Shown one piece after another: positions 17,053 to 26,345 of a stretch of DNA of 64,000 nt. The stretch is from positions 20,441 to 84,440 of the forward strand of contig NZ_JAHRDV010000013.1 of NCBI RefSeq assembly GCF_019083805.1, in the 5' to 3' direction. Source of the stretch: Acetobacter estunensis. GTDB lineage: Bacteria; Pseudomonadota; Alphaproteobacteria; Acetobacterales; Acetobacteraceae. The translations under genes were made by a program, and so were the position numbers. Position 1 is the stretch's first letter; each line of letters starts with the position of its first letter. The notes below the pieces were generated by a model, which was not told where the DNA came from, ran no database searches, and saw nothing but the letters and a program-made list of their open reading frames with translations.

Positions 17053-18668
17053 TGAGTGCCCAGAACGATTTTCCCACCGAGTTCGACTTCATCATCGTGG
17101 GGGGTGGTGCGGCGGGCTGTGTGCTCGCAAACCGCCTGAGCGCGCGCAGCAATCTGCGCGTGGCGCTGCTGGAAGCCGGCGGTCCCGACAATACGCCTCG
17201 CATCCATGTGCCGGCCGGCACCATCTCGCTCTATAAAAGCCGAAAATACACCTACCAGTATTACTCCACGCCGCAGACGCATCTCGATAACCGTCACATT
17301 CATGTGCCCCGCGGCCGGATGCTTGGCGGCTCTTCCTCCATGAACAGCATGATCTACATCCGTGGCGCGCGTTCGGATTATGACGGCTGGGAGGCGATGG
17401 GCTGCACCGGCTGGGGCTATGACTCCGTTCTGAAATATTTCATGCGCGAGGAAGACAACCGCCTGCATCAAGACCCACATTTTCATGGCACGGGTGGCGA
17501 ACTGGTGGTGGATCAACCGCGTGACCCGCTGAACGTGTCGCGGCTGTTCATCAAAGCCGCCGAAGAAGTGGGACTGAAGGAAAACACCGACTTCAACGGA
17601 GCGCGGCTGGACGGCGTGGGCGTCTATGACGTGACGCAGAAGGACGGCAAACGCCTCAGCGCCTACCGCGCCTTTGTCGCCCCCGTGCGATCACGCCCGA
17701 ACCTGCATGTGCTGACGGGATGCCGCGTGGTCTCGCTTGTGACCGATAGCCGGGAGGTGCAGGGCGTCACCGTGGAGCAGAACGGACAATTCCACGTTCT
17801 GCGTGCGCATCGCGAGACGATCCTTTCAGCTGGCGCCATCGGTTCTCCGCATCTTCTGATGTCATCGGGTATCGGCAACGCGAAAGAACTCCTGCAATCC
17901 GGCGTGCCCGTTGTTGCGGATCTGCCGGAAGTGGGCCGCAATCTGCAAGACCATATCGACGGATTGGTGACTGTCCGCTCGGACTCACCCACGACGCTCG
18001 GGTTCTCGCGCTCCTCACTCGGCTCTGTCCTGCCTGCACCCTTGCAATTCCTGCTCCGAGGCAAAGGCTGGCTGACCACCAATTACGTGGAGGCTGGCGG
18101 TTTCGCCTCAACCCGTTACGCCGAAGGCGTGCCGGATGTGCAGTTCCACTTCGTACCGGGCTATCGCAGCCATCGGGGCCGCCTGTTCGAGTGGGGCCAC
18201 GGGTTTGCGCTTCATACCTGCGTGCTGCGTCCTCAAAGCCGGGGCAGCATCCGTCTGACTCGCGACGGCAGTCGCAACCCCGAAATCGATTTCAATTTCC
18301 TTTCTGACGAGCGGGATGCACTCGTGCTTCTGGAAGGCGTGAAGCTTGCACGCCGCATCCTGCGCGCCTCTCCGTTCGACGCCATCCGTGGCAAGGAGAT
18401 GGCTCCTGCAGCGGACCTCCAGACGGATGCCCAGCTCATGGACTATCTCCGCGCCTCCGCCAGCACCGTGTTCCATCCTTCCGGCACCTGCCGCATGGGA
18501 TCGGATACGGCCAGCGTGGTCACACCGGAACTGAAAGTGCACGGACTGAAAGGACTGCGTGTGGCCGATACGTCCATCATGCCTACTCTCATCAGCGGCA
18601 ACACCAATGCGCCGACAATGATGATCGGGGACAAGGCCTCCGACATGATCCTCGCGGAGGCAACATGA
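17052..18668 (+). CDS. GMC family oxidoreductase (choline dehydrogenase-like)
   Basis: A 538-residue FAD-dependent alcohol oxidase or dehydrogenase of the glucose-methanol-choline family. The FAD-binding IIVGGGAAGCVLANRLS is at about residues 13-29, followed by GGSSSMNSMIYIRGARSDYD (GMC signature 1) and LSAGAIGSPHLLMSSGIG (signature 2). The catalytic His lies in VFHPSGTCRMG and the partner Asn in NTNAPTMMIG near the C-terminus. It lacks a signal peptide. The start overlaps the permease stop and its stop overlaps the M20 gene, so the three are coupled. Confidence 0.92.
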   Translation: MSAQNDFPTEFDFIIVGGGAAGCVLANRLSARSNLRVALLEAGGPDNTPRIHVPAGTISLYKSRKYTYQYYSTPQTHLDNRHIHVPRGRMLGGSSSMNSMIYIRGARSDYDGWEAMGCTGWGYDSVLKYFMREEDNRLHQDPHFHGTGGELVVDQPRDPLNVSRLFIKAAEEVGLKENTDFNGARLDGVGVYDVTQKDGKRLSAYRAFVAPVRSRPNLHVLTGCRVVSLVTDSREVQGVTVEQNGQFHVLRAHRETILSAGAIGSPHLLMSSGIGNAKELLQSGVPVVADLPEVGRNLQDHIDGLVTVRSDSPTTLGFSRSSLGSVLPAPLQFLLRGKGWLTTNYVEAGGFASTRYAEGVPDVQFHFVPGYRSHRGRLFEWGHGFALHTCVLRPQSRGSIRLTRDGSRNPEIDFNFLSDERDALVLLEGVKLARRILRASPFDAIRGKEMAPAADLQTDAQLMDYLRASASTVFHPSGTCRMGSDTASVVTPELKVHGLKGLRVADTSIMPTLISGNTNAPTMMIGDKASDMILAEAT

Positions 18669-19825
18669 CCGCAGGCTTTCACGATCTCTCCGTTCGTGAG
18701 ATTCTGGAACGGTTGATTGCGTTCCGCACGCTCTGCCGCACGGAAAATGCGGAACTGATCGACTGGATCGAAACATTTCTTCGCTCCCTCGGCGCACGAT
18801 GTCACCGCGTACCGGGCAAAGAAGCCGGCCGATTCAATCTCTTTGCCAGCATCGGCCCGGACACACCGGATGGCATTGTGCTGTCGGCCCACAGCGACGT
18901 GGTACCGGTGGAAGGACAACCTTGGACGACCGATCCCTTTGTCCTGACTGAACGCGATGGGAAACTGTACGGACGCGGCAGCAGCGACATGAAGGGGTTT
19001 CTTGCCTGCATGTTGATGGCGGCCCGCCATGCTAGCCGATCATCTCTTCGCGCTCCCTTGCATCTGGCCATTTCCCATGACGAGGAAATCGGATGTGTGG
19101 GTGTGCACTCGCTGCTGCGCGATCTGGCCGCCAACGGGTTTCAGGCTCGAGGCTGCATCATTGGAGAACCGACCGGCCTGCACGCCGTTTCTGGGCACAA
19201 GGGCAAGCTGGCCGCGCGTATCACCTGTCATGGTCTGGCCGCCCATTCGGCCAATCCTTCGCGTGGCTGCAATGCCATCGGACTGGCCGCGGATATGGTG
19301 AAAGTTATTGAGACTTTACAGGAAGAATTGAAAGATACAGGCGCTCACGACGAAAGTTATGAAGTGCCGTTCAGCACCTTGCAGGTCGGGCTGATCCGGG
19401 GCGGCGTGGCGCTGAACATTGTGCCGGATCTGTGCGAAGTCCAGTTCGAGATGCGTCTTTTGCCGGGCGTCAGCCCCCAACCCGTATTGGATCGACTGCA
19501 ACAGGAAGCGGATCATCTTTGCGCGCAGCACTCTCATGCCCGCATCGAAATCGAAACCCTCAACACCTATCCCGGTCTGCATACGCCCGACCAATCTCCC
19601 TTCCTACATGAAATCATGCGGATTACAGGCGACAATGAGCCCTCACGTATCGGTTTTGGCACGGAAGGCGGCCTGTTCCACGATTATCTGGATATGCCCG
19701 TCGTGGTCTGCGGCCCCGGTTCCATCGACCGTGCCCATAAGGCGGATGAATTCATTTTGCCGGAAGAGTTGAATACAGGCGTGCGTTTCGTAGAGCGAAT
19801 TGTAGATATGTTGGCTCATAGCTGA
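18665..19825 (+). CDS. M20 family metallohydrolase, ArgE-like (acetylornithine deacetylase family)
   Basis: A 386-residue di-zinc M20 hydrolase. Zinc ligands and catalytic residues are visible: AHSDVV (His76), GRGSSDMKGF (Asp108), HDEEIG (Glu140/Glu141), GEPTG and the late His in GGLFHD. The central dimerisation domain is present (HGLAAHSANPSRG). It resembles ArgE, which removes the acetyl group from N-acetylornithine, but the location at the end of a catabolic operon suggests hydrolysis of an N-acyl or N-carbamoyl product instead. It overlaps the GMC stop by ATGA. Confidence 0.9.
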   Translation: MTAGFHDLSVREILERLIAFRTLCRTENAELIDWIETFLRSLGARCHRVPGKEAGRFNLFASIGPDTPDGIVLSAHSDVVPVEGQPWTTDPFVLTERDGKLYGRGSSDMKGFLACMLMAARHASRSSLRAPLHLAISHDEEIGCVGVHSLLRDLAANGFQARGCIIGEPTGLHAVSGHKGKLAARITCHGLAAHSANPSRGCNAIGLAADMVKVIETLQEELKDTGAHDESYEVPFSTLQVGLIRGGVALNIVPDLCEVQFEMRLLPGVSPQPVLDRLQQEADHLCAQHSHARIEIETLNTYPGLHTPDQSPFLHEIMRITGDNEPSRIGFGTEGGLFHDYLDMPVVVCGPGSIDRAHKADEFILPEELNTGVRFVERIVDMLAHS

Positions 19826-19966
19826 CGTGGCTACGAGGAAGCGCGAAGAAAGCTCGGTAAAGCCGTTGACTGTTCTTTCAAGATTTTTTGGTGAACCCAG
19901 ATACAGATCAAAATCCGATGGTCGAGGCATAAGCCAACATTCCGGTTGTGAAATATCCATTTCACC

Positions 19967-20953
19967 ATGACGCCTGATACGGCACTATCTCCCAGACAGC
20001 GGACCCTCTCCGCCATCCACGAGGAGTTGCCCAGAGTGAAGTTCTCCCTGCGACAGATCGAATATTTCGTCGCCACAGCTGAGAGCGGGTCCATCGTGCA
20101 AGCGTCACGCCAGATTCCCATCTCCCAACCCGCGATCTCGGCTGCGATTGCCCATCTGGAAAACGTGTTCGGCATCTCGCTTTTCATCCGCCATCACGCG
20201 CAGGGACTCTCCCTCACCCCGGAAGGTCGCATGGTGTTACAGGAAGCCCGCACGCTTCTCCTCCATGCACAGGAACTTGGCGGATCACTCAACGGTATGC
20301 TGGGACGTGTTCAGGGAGAAGTTGCCGTTGGCTGCATGACCACGCTCTTTCCCTTGTTGGCGCCCGATCTAATTCAGAGTTTTTCGGCCACCCACCCCGA
20401 GGCACGACTACGTGTCATTGCCGGACATCACGAGGAACTGACAGAGAAACTTCGTGACGGAGAAGTCTCGGTCATGATCGGCTACAACATGCCGATGCCA
20501 CAGGCGATCAGTTTTCAGCCACTCTCAGCTTTACCGCCTTACGTGTTCACTTCGGTCGATCATCCTCTGGCGACAACAGGGCGTGTTCGATTGGAAGACC
20601 TTGCGGACGAACCTTTTCTACTGCTCGACCTTCCCTTCTCACGCGATTATTTTCTTCAACTCTTTTCTTCCGCCGGTATTGCCCCGCGCATCGCAGGACA
20701 TTACCCGAGCATGGATGTCATCCGCAGTCTGGCCGCGCGAGGAGTGGGGTTTGGACTGGGCAATGCCAGACCGCGTAATCAGAACGCCCTTGATGGTAAA
20801 CCGCTGGCTTATCTGGGTTTGGATGATGAATGCGCACCGTTAGTCTATGGGCTTTTCACCGTAACCGGCCAACGTCTGCCACTACGGGTTTCGGCATTTC
20901 TCGATATGTGTATAGGGAATCTCTCCAATCGAAACCTACCGGGCACGATCTGA
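19967..20953 (+). CDS. LysR family transcriptional regulator
   Basis: A 328-residue LysR-type regulator with an N-terminal extension before the DNA-binding domain (KFSLRQIEYFVATAESGSIVQASRQIPISQ, residues about 25-55). The helix-turn-helix region is followed by a typical effector domain (EVAVGCMTTLFPLLAPDLI). It lies 141 bases after the M20 gene on the same strand and is the second LysR gene of the island, so the two halves may be controlled separately. An internal ATG is absent near the fold start, but GTG at 20037 would also be plausible. Confidence 0.88.
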   Translation: MTPDTALSPRQRTLSAIHEELPRVKFSLRQIEYFVATAESGSIVQASRQIPISQPAISAAIAHLENVFGISLFIRHHAQGLSLTPEGRMVLQEARTLLLHAQELGGSLNGMLGRVQGEVAVGCMTTLFPLLAPDLIQSFSATHPEARLRVIAGHHEELTEKLRDGEVSVMIGYNMPMPQAISFQPLSALPPYVFTSVDHPLATTGRVRLEDLADEPFLLLDLPFSRDYFLQLFSSAGIAPRIAGHYPSMDVIRSLAARGVGFGLGNARPRNQNALDGKPLAYLGLDDECAPLVYGLFTVTGQRLPLRVSAFLDMCIGNLSNRNLPGTI

Positions 20954-21184
20954 TTTGATCCATATAATTCCAGTTAGCGTGGGAGAACGCCAAAAAGCCG
21001 CTCTTGATGCGGACTAATCGTTTGTTTTAAAAAGAAATTGATGGTTTCCAGAATAGGATTTCCTCTCAAATTGTGGAATACGCAATTTGAGAACAATGCA
21101 GGTCTAACAGATCGTTTTGACAGACTTTTTTCTGCGTCCACTTAGTCTCATATTTATCTCATTGCGCCAACGATGCAGTAAATC

Positions 21185-21920
21185 TACCGCATTAGGCTCA
21201 GGCCGTTTTCCCCACTGGCACATAGGGTTCCACGTGTGGATGACCGTCGTGTTCTGAGCGGGATTGTTTACATGATCCTCAACGGCCTGCAGTGGAAAAG
21301 ATGCCCCGAAAGAGTATGGTCCGCACAAGACTTTATACAACCGCTTCACACGATGGAGTCGCCTGGTGTCTTTGACCGGATCTTCGTCGTCCTGACGGAG
21401 CAGACTGGCTGTTCAAAACATCTGATGATCGACGCAACGCACCTCAAAGCACACAGAACGGTAGCGTTTCTGCTCTTAAAAAGGGGCTTTTCCCCGCCAT
21501 ATCGGACGGACAAAAGGCGGACTGAACTCAAAATCCATGCCGTGTGTGACGGCGAGGGCCGCGTAGTCCGGCTGCATCTGACAGCGGGTCAGGTCAGTGA
21601 CTTCAAAGGAGCAGACGTTCTGCTGGCATACTTTCCCGATGAGACAGAAGAAGTCATCGGAGACCGGGGCTATGACAGCAATCGGATCAGGTTATCGCTT
21701 GCAAAACGCAATATCACTGCCTGTATTCCGCCGAAAAAAGAACCGAAAATCAAAGCCGCCTTACAACTGACATCTGTATAAAAAGCGCCATCTGATCGAA
21801 AACATGTTCGCAAAGCTGAAAGACTGGCGACGTGTTGCGACCAGATACGACCGCTGCGGTCATACATTCATGTCTGCAATCCACATCGCAGCAAGCTTCA
21901 TCTTCTATCTCAAAGAATGA
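21185..21920 (+). pseudogene. Degenerate IS5-type transposase
   Basis: The DNA reads as an IS5/IS1031-like transposase in pieces. RVDDRRVLSGIVYMI appears from about 21231, LMIDATHLKAHRT near 21420 and IGDRGYDSNRIR near 21655. The expected C-terminal piece, ENMFAKLKDWRRVATRYDR through SFIFYLKE (stop 21918-21920), is in another frame after a stop at 21778. Upstream of 21182 an in-frame TAA blocks the N-terminus. At least two frameshifts make it inactive. Clear terminal repeats were not found by eye. Its position after the catabolic island marks a past insertion. Confidence 0.85.
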
Positions 21921-22226
21921 ATCCTACCCTAACTATCGAGTAGCTATAACGGCGACGGACCGCTCAACGCTGAGTAGTAAATGTACCAGGCTTGATGGAG
22001 ACTGTCCGTTTCCAAATATCTAAGTCGGGAAGCAGACATTAGCCTCTTACCCCCACCTATCCGACTGCCTACTCAGCGGTATACGAACGGACAGGCTGCT
22101 GATGCCTTCATGTCGAACATAATCGAGTAATGAGTGAAAACCCTCTGACACAAACCATCGTTGGCATAAACAGGTTACCCTTACCAAAACCGCGGGGTAA
22201 CTCCACAACCCGTCCCCATTGAATTC
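21921..22226. other. Intergenic region without a recognised gene
   Basis: About 306 bases between the transposase remnant and the MFS gene carry no credible open frame or obvious repeat. They may include the outer end of the decayed insertion sequence. Confidence 0.4.
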
Positions 22227-23441
22227 TTAGCTCTCGCCCCCATGCCCGAGCCGATGGCCAGGTCGAAATCCGTGAGACCGGGCTTGCCATGCAATTAGGA
22301 AGCCAGCGGTAGCGAGCACCATTACAGTCCAGGGGAACGACATAGTGCCCCAAGTTGCAAGCAACACACCGCCCAGAAGGCCGCCACCGGCTATGGCACT
22401 ATTCCAAGCGACGACATTCATTGACAACGCAACGTCCATGCCATCGCCGGCCGCATCAGCAAGCGCAGTCTGGAGCAATGTGGCGGCACCGCCGAATGTC
22501 AGCCCCCATATCGTGACGCCGATCACGATCACCGCAGGCGACGCTGATCCAAGAGCGAAAGCCCCTGCCACGACGACGAATATGGCGAGACTGAGCAGGA
22601 CGGACAGGCGCAGGGCATGGTCGACCGTGCGGCTGGTCAGCCAGATACCGGCAAGCGCGGCGACCCCGAAAAGTAGCAGAATGCGATCCGCCTGTCCCGC
22701 CAACCCGGCTGGCGTCACGAACGGCACGATGTAGGTGTAGAGAACATTGTGCGCGAGCATCCAGGTCATCACGACGCCCAGAACAGACCGCACGCCCGGC
22801 ATGTCCAGAACATGCCGCAACGGCAGACGCTCGTGATGCGCGGCACCCGGAAAATCAGGGACTTTCGCCAAAACCCACGCGATCAGCAGCACGGTCAGGC
22901 CCGACATGATCCAGAAAGCCAGACGCCATCCGACGATGGCGCCCAGCCATGTCCCGGCGGGAACCCCCAGCGAGAGCGCGATCGGCGTGCCCACCATGGC
23001 AATCGCCAGAGCACGCCCCTGCTGGGCGCGCGTCACCATCCGGCGCGCATAACCGGCCAGCAACGCCCAGGCGAGACCCGCCGCCACGCCTGCTCCGTAC
23101 CGGGCCACGAGGATCGTACCGTAATGCGTGGAAAACGCAGTGATGGAATTGAACACTACGAAGCCGATGATCGCCAGTAGCAGGACTCTCCTGCGCCGCC
23201 ATCGCTGCGTGGCAAGGGTCAACGGAATCGCCGCACTCAGAGAGCCTACGGCATAGACCGTCACCATCTGCCCGGCGAGAGCTGGGGAAATATGCAGGCC
23301 GGTCCCGATCTCCGGTAGCAGACCGGCCGGAAGAGTTTCTGTCATGATGCAGATGAAACCAGTCATAGCCAGCGCGAGCAGGCCAGCGACCGGCAAGCGC
23401 TCATCGGTTTTTTTCGTAGGCAATGTGATGGTCGGGATCAT
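22227..23441 (-). CDS. MFS transporter, DHA1 family (drug or metabolite exporter)
   Basis: A 404-residue membrane protein with twelve predicted helices. The motif A region is degenerate (LATQRWRRRRVLLLAII) and the first half has GLLPEIGTGLHIS and GYARRMVTRAQQGRALAIAMVG, as in AraJ/YdhP-like and purine-efflux DHA1 proteins. The ATG at 23441 is chosen over an upstream open extension that would run through the shared promoter. It is transcribed divergently from the TetR gene, the common arrangement for an efflux pump and its repressor. Confidence 0.9.
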   Translation of the reverse strand: MIPTITLPTKKTDERLPVAGLLALAMTGFICIMTETLPAGLLPEIGTGLHISPALAGQMVTVYAVGSLSAAIPLTLATQRWRRRRVLLLAIIGFVVFNSITAFSTHYGTILVARYGAGVAAGLAWALLAGYARRMVTRAQQGRALAIAMVGTPIALSLGVPAGTWLGAIVGWRLAFWIMSGLTVLLIAWVLAKVPDFPGAAHHERLPLRHVLDMPGVRSVLGVVMTWMLAHNVLYTYIVPFVTPAGLAGQADRILLLFGVAALAGIWLTSRTVDHALRLSVLLSLAIFVVVAGAFALGSASPAVIVIGVTIWGLTFGGAATLLQTALADAAGDGMDVALSMNVVAWNSAIAGGGLLGGVLLATWGTMSFPWTVMVLATAGFLIAWQARSHGFRPGHRLGHGGES

Positions 23442-23453
23442 GGGGCGCTCATA

Positions 23454-23469
23454 TATGGACCGGTTGATA
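23454..23469. promoter_or_regulatory. Palindromic candidate TetR operator, site 1
   Basis: TATGGACCGGTTGATA, an imperfect palindrome of form TAT-N2-ACCGGT-N2-ATA, lies 12 bases upstream of the MFS start in the MFS/TetR gap. A near-identical copy at 24276 precedes the SDR gene beyond TetR. The shared form supports binding by the TetR protein encoded between them. Confidence 0.65.
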
Positions 23470-23546
23470 CACATATAGAGAGGCGACAGCCTTGGCAATT
23501 ACTTCTGGATCGATTAATATCGAAGTCTTTCGGAAGGAACGATGCC

Positions 23547-24185
23547 ATGGCGCGGACAGGGCGTCCCCGTGAGTTTGACCGCGACAAGGCGATTGACGCC
23601 GCCACGGCGCTCTTCTGGGCGCAGGGCTATGAACCGACCTCACTGACCCAGCTCAAGGCCAGCATGGGCGATATTTCGCCTGCGAGTTTCTATGCCGCAT
23701 TCGGCTCGAAGGAAGCCCTGTTCCGCGAAGTCGTGCAGCATTATCTGGCGACCTACGGGCAGGTCATGGCCCCTTTATGGGACGAGAGCCTGTCGCCGCG
23801 TGAAGCCATCGAACGGACGCTGCGCGGTTCGGCGCGGATGCAGTGTACCCGCGCACATCCGACCGGATGTCTGGTCGTATCCGGCGCCAGCAACTGCTCC
23901 CCCGAAAACGAATCTGTCCAGGCTCTTCTCGCGGCAGAACGACAGCGCACGCGTACTGGCATCAGAGCCTGCGTAGAGCGCGCCATTGCCAATGGCGAAT
24001 TGAAAGCATCTCCGGCGGCAGATGTCCTACCCGATATTCTCACGACTTTTTTCCACGGTATAACATGTGAAGCCCGGGACGGGATGACTTCCGACACTCT
24101 AGATGCGGCCGTCACGTCTCTTCTCACATTGTGGGATATCAACGCGGTGAAGCCGAAAACAGCAAAAAGGCCCAAAAAACGCTAA
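23547..24185 (+). CDS. TetR/AcrR family transcriptional regulator
   Basis: A 212-residue TetR-family regulator. The helix-turn-helix lies in AATALFWAQGYEPTSLTQLKASMGDISPASFYAAFGSKEALF (residues about 18-60). A cysteine-containing ligand-binding domain follows (MQCTRAHPTGCLVVSGASNCSPEN) and the C-terminus is lysine-rich. The ATG follows GGAAGGAACGATGCC. It probably represses the divergent MFS pump and the SDR-SRPBCC-SDR genes downstream. Confidence 0.92.
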   Translation: MARTGRPREFDRDKAIDAATALFWAQGYEPTSLTQLKASMGDISPASFYAAFGSKEALFREVVQHYLATYGQVMAPLWDESLSPREAIERTLRGSARMQCTRAHPTGCLVVSGASNCSPENESVQALLAAERQRTRTGIRACVERAIANGELKASPAADVLPDILTTFFHGITCEARDGMTSDTLDAAVTSLLTLWDINAVKPKTAKRPKKR

Positions 24186-24275
24186 CGGGCTGGCAGAGGC
24201 AAGGTCAGCCGGCCTCGGTAGAAGAATTCCATATCAGCCGGTCCACAAATTCTTGACCCCGCTCCATGCTCCCAT

Positions 24276-24291
24276 TATGGATCGGTCGATA
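24276..24291. promoter_or_regulatory. Palindromic candidate TetR operator, site 2
   Basis: TATGGATCGGTCGATA differs from the site at 23454 at only two of 16 positions and keeps the TAT-N2-AYCGGT-N2-ATA pattern. It lies 52 bases before the ATG of the SDR at 24344, where an operator over a promoter would be expected. Confidence 0.62.
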
Positions 24292-24343
24292 TGGAAATGG
24301 TGTTTTCGGAACACGACGCCATGCCTCGTCAAGGAATCCGATC

Positions 24344-25105
24344 ATGAGCACATCAAAAATCGCCCTCGTCACGGGCGCCAATCGCGGCATCGGCTACAGT
24401 ATCGCGAAGCATCTGACGGCCACCGGCATCAACGTGATCGGCACCTATCACGCTAATGAAGGCGAGGCGAAGGCTGCTGAAATCGCCCTCAGCCAGAAGG
24501 ATGCAAAGCTGCGCATGCTGCAGCTGGACATCGCGAACCATGCGTCGTTCAGGGATTTTGCAGAGCAGGTCAAAACCCTTCTCATAAACGAGTTCGCGCA
24601 GCGGGGACTGAATTATGTTGTCCAGAACGCCGGCAACATCATCCACACCCGTTTCGATGCCGCGACGTCCGAACAGCTCGACAATCAGTACAACATCCAC
24701 TTCAAGGGCCCGTACCTGCTGACGGTAGCCCTTCTGCCTCTGATCCGGAACGGTGGGCGCATTCTCAACATTACCTCCGCTGCAACACGCTTCTACCTGC
24801 CGGATCATGGTCCCTACTCCGCCATGAAAGCTGCAACCGAAGTTATTTCGCTCTATATGGCGAAGGAACTGGGCGCGCGGAGCATTACCGTCAATGCGGT
24901 CGCCCCCGGCGCGGTCGCATCGGATTTCGGCGGTGGTCTGGTCCGTGACGATGCCACGATCAACAAGAGCCTCGCAGAGATCACGCCCCTGGGGCGCGTC
25001 GGTCAACCCGACGACATCGGTGCGGCGGTGCATGGCCTTCTGTCTGACGACATGCACTGGGTGAACGGCCAGCGCATCGAAGTCACGGGCGGCCAGTCGC
25101 TATGA
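24344..25105 (+). CDS. SDR family oxidoreductase
   Basis: A 253-residue SDR with TGANRGIGYSIA near residues 10-21, QNAGN in place of NNAG, and the YSAMK catalytic pair. The C-terminus VNGQRIEVTGGQSL is typical. The ATG at 24344 has AAGGAATCCGATC upstream; an open upstream extension lacks family likeness and would cover the operator. It starts a likely operon with the SRPBCC gene 31 bases later. Confidence 0.9.
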   Translation: MSTSKIALVTGANRGIGYSIAKHLTATGINVIGTYHANEGEAKAAEIALSQKDAKLRMLQLDIANHASFRDFAEQVKTLLINEFAQRGLNYVVQNAGNIIHTRFDAATSEQLDNQYNIHFKGPYLLTVALLPLIRNGGRILNITSAATRFYLPDHGPYSAMKAATEVISLYMAKELGARSITVNAVAPGAVASDFGGGLVRDDATINKSLAEITPLGRVGQPDDIGAAVHGLLSDDMHWVNGQRIEVTGGQSL

Positions 25106-25136
25106 AAGCCAGACAGTCACAACTGGGAGAGCCCCT

Positions 25137-25589
25137 ATGATACACGTTATGGCCAGCAGCGTCATCAATGCTCCCGCTTCGTCTGTCTGGGGACTGATCC
25201 GTGATTTTGGCTCCCTTGGTCGCTGGTTGCCAGGCGTGAAAAGCTGCGTGATCGAAGGCAATTACCCCGGCGACCGTGTCGGCGCGATCCGCCGTGTTGA
25301 AATGGGCGATGTCGGTATCATCCGCGAACAGCTTCTGGCGCTGTCCGACGTGGATCATGCGGTGACGTTCTCGATCATTGAATCGGCTCTGCCGCTCCGG
25401 AACTACCGCTCGACCATCACGCTTCTGCCCATAACGGATGGCGATCGCACGTTTATCCGCTGGCGCGGCCAGTTTGAGGCGGCTGCCGAACACGCAGCCA
25501 GCATGGAGGCCCGGATGCCGACACACATCTACCAGCCAGCGTTTGACAGACTGGCGGAAATTCTGGCGTTGAGGGAAACACGATCATGA
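25137..25589 (+). CDS. SRPBCC family protein
   Basis: A 150-residue START/Bet v1-like protein (SRPBCC fold), a lipid- or ligand-binding cavity protein. The pattern VINAPASSVWGLIRDFGSLGRWLPGVKSC at the start, RRVEMGD and TFIRWRGQFEAA toward the end are typical. Similar proteins accompany SDRs in polyketide or xenobiotic metabolism, but no specific role can be given. GGGAG lies upstream of the ATG at 25137. The stop overlaps the next SDR start by ATGA. Confidence 0.85.
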   Translation: MIHVMASSVINAPASSVWGLIRDFGSLGRWLPGVKSCVIEGNYPGDRVGAIRRVEMGDVGIIREQLLALSDVDHAVTFSIIESALPLRNYRSTITLLPITDGDRTFIRWRGQFEAAAEHAASMEARMPTHIYQPAFDRLAEILALRETRS

Positions 25590-26299
25590 CCAACTTTCAT
25601 GGTAAATCCGTTCTCGTGCTTGGCGGCAGTCGCGGGATTGGAGGCGCCATCGTGCGTCGCTTCACAACGGATGGCGCGAAAGTCGTTTTCACGTATTTAT
25701 CCTCGCCTGACGACGCCCAGGCATTGGCGGCCGAGACCGGAAGCAAGGCCCTGCGCGCCGACAGTGGCGACCGGGATGCTCTCATTGCGCTGATCGCCTC
25801 ACTCGGCCCTCTGGACGTGCTGGTCGTCAATTCCGGAATTCTCGGCGCGGGTGACCCGTTGGACATGCCGCCGGACAACATCGACCGGCTTTTCCACATC
25901 AATACTCTCGCGCCTTATCACGCGGCGGTTGCTGCCGCGCGGACCATGCCCGACGGGGGCCGCATCATCTTCATCGGCTCGGCCAATGCAGACCGGATGC
26001 CGATGAGTGGCCTTGCAGCCTACAGCGCCAGCAAGGCGGCACTGAAAGGCATGGTCAAGGGACTGGCGCGTGATTTCGGGGCGCGCAACATCACCGTCAA
26101 TGTCGTCCAGCCCGGTCCCACCGATACCGACATGAACCCCGCCGATGGGCCGCTGAAGGACGTGATGCACGACTTCATGGCGATCAAACGCCATGCCACA
26201 GGCGCAGAGATTGCGGGACTGGTGGCGTATCTTGCCGGACCAGAGGCTGGCATCATCACTGGCGCTGCATACAACATCGATGGCGGCTTCGCGGCCTGA
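25586..26299 (+). CDS. SDR family oxidoreductase (BdcA-like)
   Basis: A 237-residue short SDR. GGSRGIGGAIVRRF at residues about 12-25, NSGIL instead of NNAG, and YSASK as catalytic pair. It resembles BdcA-like and cyclic-di-GMP-binding SDRs in length and in the lack of the classical NNAG. It is translationally coupled to the SRPBCC gene. Confidence 0.88.
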   Translation: MTNFHGKSVLVLGGSRGIGGAIVRRFTTDGAKVVFTYLSSPDDAQALAAETGSKALRADSGDRDALIALIASLGPLDVLVVNSGILGAGDPLDMPPDNIDRLFHINTLAPYHAAVAAARTMPDGGRIIFIGSANADRMPMSGLAAYSASKAALKGMVKGLARDFGARNITVNVVQPGPTDTDMNPADGPLKDVMHDFMAIKRHATGAEIAGLVAYLAGPEAGIITGAAYNIDGGFAA

Positions 26300-26345
26300 C
26301 GGAATGATTGATCTCCAACCATCCTGATGAAAAGGAACGGGAGCC

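Noticed and set aside
22345..23180. Plus-strand open frames antisense to the MFS gene
   Set aside because: They are composition shadows of the transporter gene on the other strand.
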